The notes under the pieces were generated by a model. It searched no databases and was not told the origin of the DNA. It was given only the letters and a program-made list of their open reading frames with translations. From assembly GCF_001704415.2 (NCBI RefSeq), contig NC_030824.1, positions 31,615,022 to 31,679,021 on the forward strand: a DNA stretch of 64,000 nucleotides. Reading direction: 5' to 3'. Below are positions 22,114 to 33,770 of the stretch, in pieces; position 1 is the first letter of the stretch, and each line of letters begins with the position of its first letter. The translations under genes and the position numbers were made by a program. The stretch comes from Capra hircus. Its lineage: Eukaryota; Chordata; Mammalia; Artiodactyla; Bovidae.

Positions 22114-23257
22114 CCTCAGTACAGTTCAGTTCATTTCAGTCGTTCGGGCATATTGAACTCTTTGCGACCCCCTGGACTGCAGCACGCCAGGCTTCCCTGT
22201 TCATCACCATCTCCTGAGCTTGCTCAAAATCATGTCCATAGAGTTGGTGATGCCATCCAACCATCTCATTCTCTATTGTCCCCTTCTCCTCCTGCTTTCA
22301 ATCCTTCCCAGCATCAGGGTCTTTTCATATGAGTCAGTTCTTCACATCAGATAGCCAAAGTATTGGAGCTTCAGCATCCATCCTTCCAATGAAAATTCAG
22401 GACTGATTTCCTTTAGGATTGGCTGGTTTGATCTCATTGCTGTCCAAGGGACTCTCAAGAGTCTTCTCCAGGATCAAAACTTTAAAGCATCAGTTCTTCA
22501 GTGATCTACCTTCTTTATGGTCCAACTCTCACATCCATACATGACTACTGGAAAAATCACAGCTTTGACTAGATAGACCTTTGCCAGTAAACTAATGTCT
22601 CTGCTTTTTAATATGCTGCCTAGGTTGGTCATAGCTTTTCTTCAAAGGAGCAAGCGTCTTTTAATAGCTGGAGTAATCATCTGTAGTGACTTTGGGGCCC
22701 TGAAAAATAGCCTGTTTCTGTTGTTTCCTGATCTATGAAGTGATAGGACTGGATGCCAAGATCTCCATGGTTTGAATGTTGAGCCTTAAGCTAGCTTTTT
22801 CACTCTCATCTTTCATTTTCATTGAGAGGCTTGTTAGTTCCTCTTTGATTTCTACCATAAGGGTGGTGTCATCTGCATATCTGAGGTTATTGATATTTCT
22901 CCAAGCAATCTTGATTCCAGCTTGTGCTTCATCCAGCCCAGCATTTTGCGTGATGTACTCTGCATAAAGTTTAATAAGCAAGGTGACAATGTATAGCCCT
23001 TATGCACTTCTTTCCCAATTTGGAACAAGTTTGTTGTTCCATGTCTGGTTCTAATTGTTGCTTCTTGACCTGCATAGATTTCTCGGGAGGCAGGTAAGAT
23101 TGTCTGGTATTCCCACCTCTTTAAGAATTTCCCACAGTTTGTTGTGACCCAAACAGTCAAAGGCTTTAGCATAATCAATGAAGCAGAAGTAGATGTTTTT
23201 TGGAGTTCTCATGCTTTTTCTATTATCCAATGGATGTTGGCAATTTGATCTCTGGTT

Positions 23258-23271
23258 CCTCTGCCTTTTCT
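23258..23271. repeat. Target-site duplication, left copy (retrocopy)
   Basis: CCTCTGCCTTTTCT, part of BovB, is paired with TCTCTGCCTGTTCT at 23836-23849. Confidence 0.7.
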
Positions 23272-23835
23272 TTCTTTCTTTCTTTCTTTCTTTTTTTTTT
23301 TAACTGTTTAGATGATTTATTCACAAAATCAAATTTTAAATTAATAAAGTAAAAAAGATTTTAACTAAGTGAAAATGTCACAAGTGAAATTTTCAAAAAT
23401 TAAGTCTAACTAAATTTCTAAAACTTTTATTTGCAAAGGTAAATTACATTCTCAAAACTTAAATTTAAAAAATTCAAATCTCTAAATTAAATTTGGAAAA
23501 TTAGTTTATATTCAAACTTAATTTAAAAACTGAAATTTCAGTAAATTTCAAAAGTTGAGCCACCCCCCAACTGGAGTCTCACTGGAGTCCTTTGGGTAAA
23601 ATGCTACTTTGACCGCTAGAATACAAAGAAACCTCCCCTCACTTCCAAAATAGTTCTCCAAAATTTCCGGAATAGCATGCCTCATCCCCCTCCTTTTGCA
23701 TTTCACCACGGAATTCTCTAGGGTAAATTACACTTGAGGGTCTACTTCACCTTTGTCTCTTCAGTCGGGAGTCAAAGGCTCTCAGGCTTTGTATCTCGCG
23801 GCTAACCCAGGACCTACTTCCTCCTTCACCGCTCT
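23272..23835 (-). pseudogene. Retrocopy of an unidentified polyadenylated transcript
   Basis: A 564-bp minus-strand insert in BovB with the marks of LINE-mediated retroposition. There is a poly(A)/(GAAA)n tail (T run and (TTTC)n at 23271-23301) and an AATAAA signal 14 nt before it (TTTATT at 23316-23321). A 14-bp target duplication is present (23258-23271 against 23836-23849, two mismatches). The distal, transcript-5' part (23700-23835) is more GC-rich and holds CpGs; the 3' half is very AT-rich like a 3'UTR. The longest sense frame starting with ATG is only about 20 codons. It matches no SINE I know. The parent gene is unidentified, and a non-coding RNA parent is possible. Confidence 0.7.
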
Positions 23836-23849
23836 TCTCTGCCTGTTCT
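23836..23849. repeat. Target-site duplication, right copy (retrocopy)
   Basis: TCTCTGCCTGTTCT. BovB sequence resumes directly after it. Confidence 0.7.
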
Positions 23850-24260
23850 AAGTCCAGAATGAACATCTGGAAGTTCTCAGTTCACATACTGTTCACATAC
23901 CGTTGATGCCTAGTTTGGAGAATTTTGAGTATTACTTTACAAGGGTGTGAGAAATAAATGTAACCAAGGAATTAAAAAAACAAAACAAAACTATACTCTG
24001 AAAATGATAAGACATTGATGAAAGAAATTGAAGATAACACAAATAGATGGAAAGAAACACCCTGCTCAGGGCTTGGAAGAATTACTATTGTTAAGATGTT
24101 TATACCACCTAAGGAAATCTACAGATTCAATACAGTCCCTATCAAAATACCAATGGCATTTTTCACAGAACTAGAACAAATAACCAAAATTTGTATGGAA
24201 CCACAAAAGACCTCAGGTAACCAAAACAGTTTTGAGAAAGAACAACAAAGCTGGAGGTGT

Positions 24261-24850
24261 TGTTACTGAGTTCAAGCTGATTCTGCCTGCCACATGAAAG
24301 GCCAGTAAGTCAGGAGACAAGGTGTTGGGGCGAGGAACAGGAAAACCAGCAGACCAGGGAGATGGCAGACTAATGTCCAAGAGAGCCATCTCTACTGAGG
24401 GTAGAATTCTGGCTTCTTTTATGTTTAGGAAAAAGGTGAAGGCAGAAGGTTTATTATTAAATGGTAAAGGCAAATTTTAGACTTCTTAGAGCCACTTGGC
24501 CTTCAAAGAGAGCATAACATTTCTTTGTTCTTCTGCTTTTCCATGTAAGCTTGATCACAAGATTCCTGCAAAGCATGAAAGTTGTTAGCTTTACTTTTAT
24601 TTTACCAGACTCATATCTGCTTATTTGCAAGGCTTCTAGGCTGAAAGTAACCTTATCTACAACAAGTAATAACTATAACCCAAGACTGTGGGATGGGGAC
24701 TTTCATAAGGAAACTTAATGAGCTATTTGGACATCAGCAACATTTCTCTAATGTTTAACTCTTGATGGGCAAGATGAAAGTAATGGAATATGGCCAAAGA
24801 ATGAGGCAGGCAGTTTCAGTGTGGTGTGAGTTCTGTTTTTCCTCTTTACA
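24261..24850. mobile_element. Probable solo LTR inside L1
   Basis: A 590-bp block that begins TGTTACTGAG and ends CTCTTTACA interrupts L1 ORF2 between AAGCTGGAGG and CCAGGCTTCTTGATCTC. The TG...CA ends, the length, the lack of coding and the clean interruption fit a solo LTR. No convincing target duplication is visible, so the exact ends may be off by a few bases. Orientation not determined. Confidence 0.55.
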
Positions 24851-25092
24851 GTACCAGGCTTCTTGATCTCAAACTACACCACAAAACAACAGAAATCAAA
24901 ACAGTATGGTGCCAGAATAAAAACAGACACATAGATCAATGGAACAGAATATAGTCCAGAAACGAACCTACATTTACATGGGCAATTAATCTACAGCAAA
25001 AGAGGCAAGAATATACAATGGACAAAAAAAAGCTTCCTCTTCAATAAATGGTATTGGCAAAACTGGAAAGCTCCATGCAAAAGAATCAGAAT

Positions 25093-25300
25093 GGACTCTT
25101 CCCTTGTAGTCTAGTGGCTAAGACTCTGCACTCCCAATGCAGGGGCCTGGGTTCCATCTCTAATCATGGAACTAGATCCTACATGTCACAACTAAGAGTT
25201 CAGTTGCCACAGCTAATGATCCTGCAAGCCACAGTGAAGATCAAATATCCTATGTGCTTCAACTAAGACCCCGTGTAGCCAAATAAATAAATTAAAAAAA
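25093..25300 (+). mobile_element. CHR-type tRNA-derived SINE in L1
   Basis: GGACTCTTCCCTTGTAGTCT, AGTGGCTAAGACTCTGCACT and CCCAATGCAGGGGCCTGGGT form the CHR head, and an (AAAT)n/A-rich tail is at 25281-25300. The flanks AATCAGAATGGA and AATCAACCTGGA look like a degraded target duplication. Confidence 0.85.
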
Positions 25301-26144
25301 TCAACCTGGATTACTTTCTCACACCATATACAAAAACAAACTCAAAATGGATTAAAGACATAAATGTCAGATTTGCAACCATAAAACTCCTAGAAGAAAA
25401 CATAGGCAATACACTCTTGGACACTGATCTTAAGAATAATTTTTTCAGATCTGTCTTCTGAGGCAAGGGAAACAAATGCAAAAGTAAACAAATGAGACTA
25501 TACCAGATGAAAAAACTTTAGTACAGCAAAGGAAACCATCAACAAAATGAAAAGCAACATATTGAATGGGAGAAGATGTTTGCAAATAATATGCCTAATA
25601 AGAGATTGATATCCAAAATATAAAAAGAACTCACACAATATAAAAAAGAAATCCAAAACAATCCATTTAAAAATGGGCAGAGGACCTGAATAGACATTTT
25701 TTCAAAGAAGACATACAAACAGCTAATAGACACATGAAAGGATGATCAACATTGCCATTCATCAGGGAAATGTAAAGTAAAACCATGATGAGATGTTACC
25801 TCACACATGTCAGGATAGCTGTTTTCAAAATGACAGCACGAACAAGTGTTGGCAAGGATGTGGAGAGAAGGGAGCCCTCATGTGCTGTTAGTGGGAATGT
25901 AAACTGATACTTCCACTATGAAAAACAGTATGAAGTTTCCTCAAAAAGTTAAAAATAGAATTACCATATAATCTAGCTATTTCACTTTTTGGGGTATTTA
26001 CCCAAAGAAAACAAAAACACTAACTAAAAAAGATATGTGGAGCTCTATGTTCATTGTAGTATTATTTATGATAGTTCAAGATATAGAAACAATGTGTGTT
26101 CATTGGTAGATGAATAGATAAATTAGACATGGTACATATATACG

Positions 26145-26154
26145 ATGGAATATT
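26145..26154. repeat. Target-site duplication, left copy (Bov-tA in L1)
   Basis: ATGGAATATT, exact match to 26386-26395. Confidence 0.85.
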
Positions 26155-26385
26155 GCATGTGTGTGTGTGTGCTAAGTTGCTTCAGTTGTGTCCAACTCTG
26201 TGTGACCCTATGGACTTAGCCCACCAGACTCCTCTGTCCATGGTATTCTCCAGGCAAGAATACTGGAGTGGGTTGTCATGCCCTCCTCCAGGGGATCTTC
26301 CTGACCCAGGTATCAAACCTGCATCTCATGTCTCCTGTATTGGCAGGTGGGATCTTTACCACTAGTGGCACTTGGGAAACCCACA
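26155..26385 (-). mobile_element. Bov-tA SINE in L1
   Basis: (GT)n then GCTAAGTTGCTTCAGTTGTG at left, and GGCACTTGGGAAACCCAC at right. Flanked by ATGGAATATT at 26145-26154 and 26386-26395, an exact 10-bp duplication of the L1 target. Confidence 0.93.
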
Positions 26386-26395
26386 ATGGAATATT
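26386..26395. repeat. Target-site duplication, right copy (Bov-tA in L1)
   Basis: ATGGAATATT, exact match to 26145-26154. Confidence 0.85.
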
Positions 26396-26866
26396 ACTCA
26401 GCCATAAAAAAGAATGAAATCTTGCCATTTGCAACAACAAATGGAGTGATCCAGAGGTATTATGATAAGTGAAATGTCAGAGAGCATGAGACAAACAATC
26501 AATGATCTCACTTATATGTGAAATCTAAAAAACAAACCAACAAATGAACAAACAAAAGAAAAAGAAGGTAGACTCACAGCTACAGAGAACAAACTGGTGG
26601 TTGCCTGATGGCTGAGTTGGGGTAAAATAGGTGAAGCAGTTGAAGATACACAAGCTTCTCTTTATAAAACAAATCACAGGAATGTAATACACAGCATAAA
26701 GGATATGGTTAATAATATTGTAATAAATTTGTATAGGGTCAGATGGTTACTAGACTTACCATGGTGATCATTTCATAATGAATTTAAATATTAAATCACT
26801 ATGTTGTATTCCTGAAACTAATATAACATTGTACATCAACTATACTTCAATTAAAAATAGTATGTT

Positions 26867-28625
26867 CAATAGTTGAGTAATTTATGGTTTACAAATATAG
26901 AAGCTACTAGCAGCCTTTCCTTTTGACAAAAAAGGGGAGATTTGTAATAAGAAGGGCCCATATAGATAAAAAGAAAGTTGATAGATGAAAGGAAAATATA
27001 CAGGGAAATTTTAAAAAATAGTTGAGTTGGAGAATGAATTAAAAAATGTTGGGAAAAAAGTTTAAAAATTAGTTTAGTAGGAGAATGAATTGAAAGAAGT
27101 GGGAAACAGTGGAACTTGATGGTTCTTAGAAAGGAGCTTTGGTGAGGATAAGAATCATTTCAATGATAATGTACTCCCCAGAAGATTAGTTTCTTCTGTA
27201 ATGTGAGAGTAGTGATGATTGATCTCTACTTGAGATACATTCCAATATTCATAGGTCTCTTGGTGTGGAAATCATCATCTTGTTGAAAATAATGAGCAAT
27301 ATGCCATAAGGCTATTCGTATAAAGGTGTTCACTAATTCAACACTTTTTTCCTTCAAAATAAACCTTCACTAATCAATTAAGCAAACAAATCTACCAAGT
27401 GTAACCCAAGAACAACCATAGAATCTGGCAAATAAGCACTAAATAGTTTATACATGAGCTGTTTTCTGACCTACATCACCCAAACCCTCTGCTCCTCTTA
27501 GGAAGTGACAACTAATTCAATTCTGCCTGGCAGAGCACTGTAAGCTGTGGCGCTTTTGAACAGCTGTGGAAAATGGCTAAGACTGTGATTCTTAAAATCT
27601 GTTTGGAAGATTAAACAGGGATTTCATGCAGTATTTCAAGTATTTGTAAGCAATTTCTATTTGGAAACTTTTCAACCTTTTTTCCTACCTTATGGTAATT
27701 CAGCTATAGAAGATCTCTCCGGAAAAAAATTAAGTTTCTGGGACAGAATCTCAATTCTGAGCTAAAAATGTGTTTCAGAACTGCTTCTTAACTCATAGAT
27801 TACAACCCATACCTGCATCTTTTCCCTTTCCACCTCATTTAATGCAGAGAGATCTTGCCTGAAGAAATATTTAATCACTTCTCTCCTTTGGAATCCTAGT
27901 GTTAGGAATATTTGCAGAGAGGATGTGCAGAGTGGGAGTAATGGTTGATAATGTCTTCCATGAGAAGGGTAAATTTGAGACTTCTTACCTAAAATTATAC
28001 AGTCATGGTATTTCTTTCTTATTCATATTGACTCTGAAGATAGCTAAGGCAGGCTAAAGGTAGGCAGGCAATTTCCCCACTTTGTTTCAGAATGCATTTT
28101 TATCCACAATTCCACAGCTTTCCTGAAAATGATTGAGCAAATTAGGTATGCAGACATTTTAATGTTTCTCCTCTTCCTCCTTCTTCTTCGATATCTATGG
28201 TCATGGCGATGTAGGTCAAATGTAACTATCATAATTTACTTATTCCTGGCTTAGAGAAAGATTTGTTGAATGTTTTTTGAATTACAGAGGTTCTATCTAA
28301 TAGTGATACTGAGTTTTCTCCTAGATGCCAGACTTCTTTCCCAGTCCACTCTCAAATACACATATTGAAGGGAGGCTACATTATTTTAATCACTTTAAGA
28401 GAAAAATTGAAGCTAGGAATGTTGCAAATTGCCAGAGGTCACAGACGTCATGAGCACCTTTATTAAGATTTACACTCAGGCTTTATTGCATTTAAATTTC
28501 TTAGTTTATTACTTTGATCACAGTTTTGACCATAACATCTTAATGCCCATAAAAGACCAAATTGTTGATCATGGCAATCAAAATTCAGTAAAATTTGGCT
28601 GGAATATATCACTTTAACTTTCTCA
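26867..28625. other. Unassigned AT-rich sequence
   Basis: About 1.8 kb without a repeat I can name. A near-duplicate pair of phrases (AGTTGAGTTGGAGAATGAAT at ~27020 and AGTTTAGTAGGAGAATGAAT at ~27070) points to a short local duplication. Confidence 0.35.
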
Positions 28626-28848
28626 GCATGCATGCTAAGTTGCTTCAGTTGTGTCCAACTCTTTGCAACCCTATGGACTGTAGCCCACCAGGCTCCACTG
28701 TCCAAGGGGTTCTCCAGGCAAGAATACTGGAGTGGATTGTCATGTGCTCCTGCAGGGGATCTTCCCAACCCAAGGACTGAACCTGAGCCTTCTGCATATC
28801 CTGCTTTGCAGGCAGATTCTTTACTGCTGAGCCACCAGGGAAGCCTCA
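28626..28848 (-). mobile_element. Bov-tA SINE
   Basis: CATGCATGCTAAGTTGCTTC at left and GAGCCACCAGGGAAGCC at right. All internal blocks are present, so it is close to full length. No clear target duplication. Confidence 0.93.
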
Positions 28849-29282
28849 ACTCTGCCAGAGAAACCCTGAATTCCAGCCTTACAAGTTCAAGTCAGAGCAG
28901 AAAGCAGTGCAGCAAAAAAGACAATTGCCCTAGCATTTGGTTGAAAGGAAGTCAGTAAACACATATATGTGGGGAATGTGAGTATTTCCAGGCACGAATT
29001 TTTCTGATAGACACTCTATAGAGTGATTTTTCAATTATTATTTTTCATACATAGCCAAGGAGGTTTGTTCATTTTCTATATTTATCTCCTTCGTCACACT
29101 ACTGTACACATCATCTTTTGCACACACTGTAAACATTCTTGACTGTTGCTTTCATTAAAGCCACTTTCCTCATATTTAAGTTCTCTGTTTTCCATTGATT
29201 TCCTGAAAAATTTCCAAAACTCACAGCTCCTCTTATATTCTATATTCTATATAATGCCCACCCTACTCTCCTCAGTTCAAAA
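28849..29282. other. Unassigned sequence
   Basis: Nothing recognised beyond short AT-rich and CT-rich runs. Confidence 0.35.
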
Positions 29283-29476
29283 GGAATCTCTGTTGGTAAA
29301 GAATGCACCTACAATGCAGGAGACCCAGGTTTAGTCCCTGGGTGGAGGAGATCTCCTGGAGAAGGAAATGGCAACCCACTCCAGTATTCTTGCCTGGAAA
29401 ATCCAGTGGACAGAGAAGCCTGGTGGGCTACAGTCCATGGGTTGGCAGAGTTGGACACTACTGAGTGACTGAACCA
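29283..29476 (+). mobile_element. Bov-tA SINE
   Basis: Shortened head (GGAATCTCTGTTGGTAAAGA) then TGCAGGAGACCCAGGTTTAG, CTCCTGGAGAAGGAAATGGC and ACACTACTGAGTGACTGAAC. Confidence 0.9.
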
Positions 29477-29511
29477 CGACCCCAATTACATAAACATGCA
29501 TTATTATAATT

Positions 29512-29718
29512 ATAGTTGAACACCAAGGGATTGAACTGTGTGAGTCCACTTATATATACATTTTTTCCAATAAATACATAACACACAATCCATAGCTGGT
29601 TGAATTTGGGCATATGGAATCACAGATACAGAGGGACAATTGTAAAGTTATACACAGCTTTTCTACTGTGCAGGGGTTGGCGCTGGTAAGCCCTGCATTG
29701 TTCAAGGGTCAATTGTAC
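29512..29718. mobile_element. Tigger-like (TcMar) non-autonomous DNA element
   Basis: Left TTGAACTGTGTGAGTCCACT and right CATTGTTCAAGGGTCAATTG correspond to the imperfect terminal inverted repeats of a well-known mammalian TcMar-Tigger MITE family. Near the right end, ACTGTGCAGGGGTTGGCGCT matches the internal part. The body is only ~200 bp with no transposase frame. Flanking TA is present at both ends. Confidence 0.6.
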
Positions 29719-29869
29719 TTTCTGAACCATTTGAGATTAAGTTGCAAACAGTAGCTGCTCTACTCCTAGATGTTTAGCAATTATTTTCTAAGAAAAAGCT
29801 ATACACTTATGTCATCATAATTCAATTAACATACTTGGAAATTTTAACTTTCGTATGGAATTGTTCTTT

Positions 29870-30165
29870 CTGTAACAGTGATTTTGATTTCTTGCACTTT
29901 TTTTGGATACTTTCTTAGAATTTTTTTCTCTTGGCTTACATCACCCATTTGTTCTTGCATGTTGTCCACTTTTCCCATTAGAAACTTTAGAATATTAATC
30001 AAAATTATTTAAAATTCCCTGTCTGTTAATTCCAAAATCTCTGTCATATCCGAGTCTTGTTCCGATGCTTAGTTTGTGCCTTAAGATTCTTTCTGAATTT
30101 CTAGTATGTCTTGTAATTTTTTGCTGATAAATGAATGAGATGCACTGGGAGGTTGTTGTTATTGT
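29870..30165 (-). mobile_element. Old L1 5'-region-like block
   Basis: TTAAAATTCCCTGTCTGTTA, ATTCCAAAATCTCTGTCATA and GAGTCTTGTTCCGATGCTTA resemble the reverse-oriented 5' region of old L1M elements. Its position left of the ORF2 block is out of order for one intact L1, so it may be a separate or rearranged copy. Confidence 0.4.
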
Positions 30166-31160
30166 TGTTTTTAACTGGGAGGTTTTGATTACTGATTCAA
30201 TTTTCTTACCAGTAACAGTTTTGTTTGGACTTTGTGTTTTTTCAGGACTCAGACTTGGTATGTTTTATGATTCTAGGAGCTTATCCATTGCTTCTAAGTT
30301 GTTCATATGTTGGTGTATAATTGTTCAAAGTAGTTTCTCATGATATTTTGTGTGGTATCAGTTTCTCTTTTTATTTATAATTTTATTTATTTGAGTCTTC
30401 ATTTTTTTTAGTCTAGTTAAACATTCGTAAATTTTTTCCCCCCAGAAAATCCACTAATTTTACTGATTTATTTCTTTTGTTTTCCATTCTCTAGTTCATT
30501 ATTCTTCTATAAGCTTTATTATTCTCTTCCTTCTTTCAACTTTGATCTTTTCTTCTTGTTCTAGTTATGTGAGGTATAAAATAAGGTTTAGGTTATTTAT
30601 TTGAGATTTTTTTTTATTATTAATGTGGGCATTTATTGCTAAAAAAAATCTCTGCTAGTATTGCTTCTGCTAATTCCTATATGTTTTGATATATTGTATT
30701 TTCATTTGTCTCAAGATATTTTCTAACTTCCGCTTTGGTTTCTTCTTTGATCCATTGGTTGATCAGAAGTGTATTGTTTAATTTCTACATATTTGTAAAT
30801 ACTCTAGCTTTCTTTCTGCCTTTAATATATAGTTTTCATTACATTTTGGTCCTAAAAGATACTTGATATAATTTTGATCTTTTAAAGCTTGCTAAGTCTT
30901 GCTTTGGGGCCATTAGCCATCATATGATCTATCCTGGAGAGTTTTTTCTGTGTTTAAGAAGAATGTGTATTCTACTTCTGTTGCATAGAATTGTCTGTAT
31001 AAATCAACTAGGTGCATTTCAACTATAGAGCTGTTCAAGTCTCCCATTTCTTCATTGATTTTCTGTCTGATTGTTCTATCTATTATTAAAAGTGAAACAT
31101 TCAAGTTCTTTACTATCACTGTATTGTTCTATGTTTTTTACATCATGTCTGTCAATGTTT
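30166..31160 (-). mobile_element. Old L1 ORF2, endonuclease and early RT region
   Basis: Reverse-oriented ORF2. The minus frame 30913-31119 (68 aa) shows LVDLYRQFYATEVEYTFF, the L1 endonuclease segment. Genomic text TTGATCCATTGGTTGATCAG and ATATGATCTATCCTGGAGAG continues the same region. Many stops, so it is a fossil. Confidence 0.75.
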
Positions 31161-31199
31161 GAGTTATAGATTTAGTATTGTGATACGGGGTTCACATAT

Positions 31200-32420
31200 T
31201 CTTGTTTTTAAGTAAGTTTTCTTATCCTTCTCTTAGCCCTTTTAAACTTAACATCCTACTTCCTTCTGGCCTTCATTCATGGTTTCTACTGAATACAGTG
31301 CTCATTTTCTTACAGGGCCACAAGTATGTGACAGATCCTTTTTCTCTTGCTGCTTTCAAGATTCATTTTTTGTCTTTGATCTTTGACAATTTGATTATAA
31401 CATGTATCAGTGTTTATGTCTTTAGGTTTGTCTTTTTGTTATTTTTCAGGCTTTCTGGATTTGGTTGTTCATTTTCTTCAATAGGGTTGGGAAGTTTTCA
31501 GCCATTATTTCTTTGATTAAGCTTTCTACTTTTCTCTCTCTTTTTTCATCTCTCTTCTTCTGGGATTCTCATAATGTCCATTGAATGATGTCTTGTAAGT
31601 CTCTGTCTATTGAATGACATCTCATAAGATGCTTAAGCTTTCCTTACTCTTTTTCATTCTTTTTTTTCTTTGCTTTTCTAACTGAGTAGCTTCTAATGAT
31701 TCGTCTTTGCATTCATTAAGCCTTTATTATGCACAGCAGCAGAGGATATGAAGGTTAGACAGCATCACCGACTCAATGCACATGAATCTGAGGAAACGCT
31801 GGGAGATAATGGAGGACAGGGAAGCCTCACTTGTTTCAGTCCATGGGGTCACAAAAAGTTGGACACACCTTAACGACTGAACAATAACAACAAAATGCTG
31901 GCTCTAACTTCTTGCTGAACTCCTCTAGTGAATTTTTGTTGTTGTTGTTCAGATACTTTATTATTTAAATCATTCTATGATTTGTTTGGTATTTGTAAAA
32001 TATTTTCTATCTTTTTGTTTAAATTCTCGCTTTGTATAAACATTGTTCTCTTGACCTTGGTGAGTGCCTTTATGATGGTTATTTTGAATTCTCTGTGAGG
32101 TAAATTATATAACTCCATTAAAGTCAGTTTCTGGAAGTTTATCTTTTAGAAGGATAAGAGTATGTAGCATATTTTCCTGCTTCTTTATTTTCTTTGGCTC
32201 TCTGTTTGGTGTGCACACATTCAATAAAACATCTACCTCTCCCAGTCTCCACAGACTGACTTCATAGAAAAGAAGACCCTCTACAATCACCCAGCCAGAG
32301 ATTCTGGGGTGTTCTCAAGCCTTCATGCTAATCCAAACTCCTTGTTACTAGCAGTCCCCAGTTGTCTTGCATATGCCAGGTCTCACCAGTACTCTGAGAC
32401 AAATGACAATAAAGTTATTT
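31200..32420 (-). mobile_element. Old L1 ORF1/5' region, split by BovB tip
   Basis: Reverse-oriented text GACAATTTGATTATAACATG, GGGAAGTTTTCAGCCATTAT, CTCTTCTTCTGGGATTCTCA and, after the BovB piece, GAACTCCTCTAGTGAATTTT match old L1 ORF1 and 5' sequence. Pieces are 31200-31738 and 31889-32420. The right boundary is uncertain. Confidence 0.6.
31739..31888 (+). mobile_element. BovB LINE, 3' tip (~150 bp)
   Basis: GACAGCATCACCGACTCAAT, CATGAATCTGAGGAAACGCT, TCCATGGGGTCACAAAAAGT and ACGACTGAACAATAACAAC. Only the BovB 3' end, inserted in an old L1. Confidence 0.85.
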
Positions 32421-33322
32421 CCTTGGGCACTTCCCTGAAAAGCTGAATCGTTGGATTTCCTGTCCAACTCTTTCCCTCTGTAGGGAGGATGGAATATAGC
32501 ATATTTCAACCGCTAGCCCTGTGTTGAGTTTAGGTGAAGTACTGTGGTAACTGTAAGCCCAAACATCTGTCTCTGTTCTTACTAGCTTCCTAGGTGGCTA
32601 GACTCTCCCGAGTCTTGCCATCACCCTGAGATAGGCAAGACAGAAGCAGGTCCTTTGTGAAGTCCCCAGAAAATTTTGGGTATTTGATAAGTAGACCAAT
32701 TCTTTTCCTTCCCAGGGAGATGCTGGGAGGTTGGAGGTTTCCCCTCAACTGTATGGTGCTGAGCTGGAGATAGGGATTACATTGAGAAGATGTCTTACAT
32801 TTGCCTACCGTTTCAGTGTATTTGATTTCATGCTTGCCTGGTGTGCATGAGCCTTTCATTTAGTTTCTGGATTTTCCATGAAGGGAATTTGTCTGTGAAT
32901 TGTTGAATTGGTGTGTTCCTGGAGGAAAGGAGGGTCCAGAGCTTCCTTCTGCCATCTTGTTGATGTCCTATATCTAGGCCTTGATCTTTTAATAAGCCTG
33001 TGCCCTTGGGATGGGACCTTCACAAGTGCTTCTCAGAATTTTTCCCCCTTAAGTAAGATAGGAAGGCTATAGGGGGCTGGAGATGAATATTTTCTTTCCC
33101 TCAAGTTAGTTAGGCTCTGGTAAAAACCCAAGTGGATTTGGCTCTTGCAAAATAATTTTCCTTGGGGAGGGCTATTGTTAAGCAGAACAGAATGCTTTGA
33201 GTTCATTCCATGTTGGCTACTTTCCCTGCTCCCTGTCAGAAGCAAAGGAGATTTCTCTGTGATCTTCACTCTGAGAACCTGGTGGCATTCCTGGATGTAA
33301 TTAATTCTAATTGTAGGAGCCC
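32421..33322. other. Unassigned sequence
   Basis: May continue the old L1 5' region (a GCTTCCTTCTGCCATCTTG phrase at ~32941 is typical of L1 5'UTRs), but I cannot anchor it. Confidence 0.3.
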
Positions 33323-33425
33323 CAGATGGCTAGTAGGCACATGAGATGATGTTCAACATCACTAATTATTAGAGAAGTGAAAATCAAAATGACAATGAGG
33401 TACCACTTTACACTTGTCAGAATGT
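33323..33425 (+). mobile_element. L1 ORF2 short fragment
   Basis: CAGATGGCTAGTAGGCACAT, GATGTTCAACATCACTAATT and GAAATCAAAATGACAATGAG-like text equals an internal slice of L1 ORF2 about 100 bp long. Confidence 0.75.
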
Positions 33426-33770
33426 GGAATGTTTCTTAATATGAGTTTGCCTGTTATTTCTTCAGGATAAAATTTTGGGTATGGTTTTTGGGCAGAAACA
33501 TTGCTTACGTGAGTTGTGTACTTCTTTGTGCATCATTTACAGGAGACACATGATGCCAATTTGTTCAATAATTAGTTATAATAACTTTAATTACAAAATT
33601 AGCAGTTTTCTCCACTATAGAGATTTTCTTATTCTATCATTCATTCTATACTTACTATTAATATTTGACATTCGACTGTAAGGAAGAGTTCTATTTCTTT
33701 ATTTTTAGTACGAATTCAAAGATTCTTGTAATCCATAAGTGTTCATTTTGATGTCCAAATTTCACCAGAT

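Larger units (their letters stand above)
22114..23956 (-). mobile_element. BovB LINE, interrupted by a retrocopy
   Basis: Reverse-oriented BovB from the 3' tail (CAGTTCAGTTCATTTCAGTC) through the RT domain. Pieces are 22114-23271 and 23850-23956. The minus frame 22733-22981 still reads NNLRYADDTTLMVEIKEEL, so the catalytic YADD is intact, but frameshifts separate it from the rest. The element resumes after the insertion with AACATCTGGAAGTTCTCAGT and TTTGGAGAATTTTGAGTATT. Confidence 0.93.
23967..26866 (+). mobile_element. L1 LINE, ORF2 C-terminus and 3'UTR, three insertions
   Basis: Sense L1 in pieces 23967-24260, 24851-25092, 25301-26144 and 26396-26866. The first piece is open at 24015-24269 with ORF2 C-terminal text (MMKEIEDNTNRWKETPC, EIYRFNTVPIKIPMAFFTEL). 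Later pieces include AAACAGACACATAGATCAAT, the AATGGAATATTACTCAGCCA block and the 3' end CATTGTACATCAACTATACT. Stops and indels are numerous, so no ORF2 function remains. It hosts an LTR, a CHR SINE and a Bov-tA, all younger. Confidence 0.9.
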
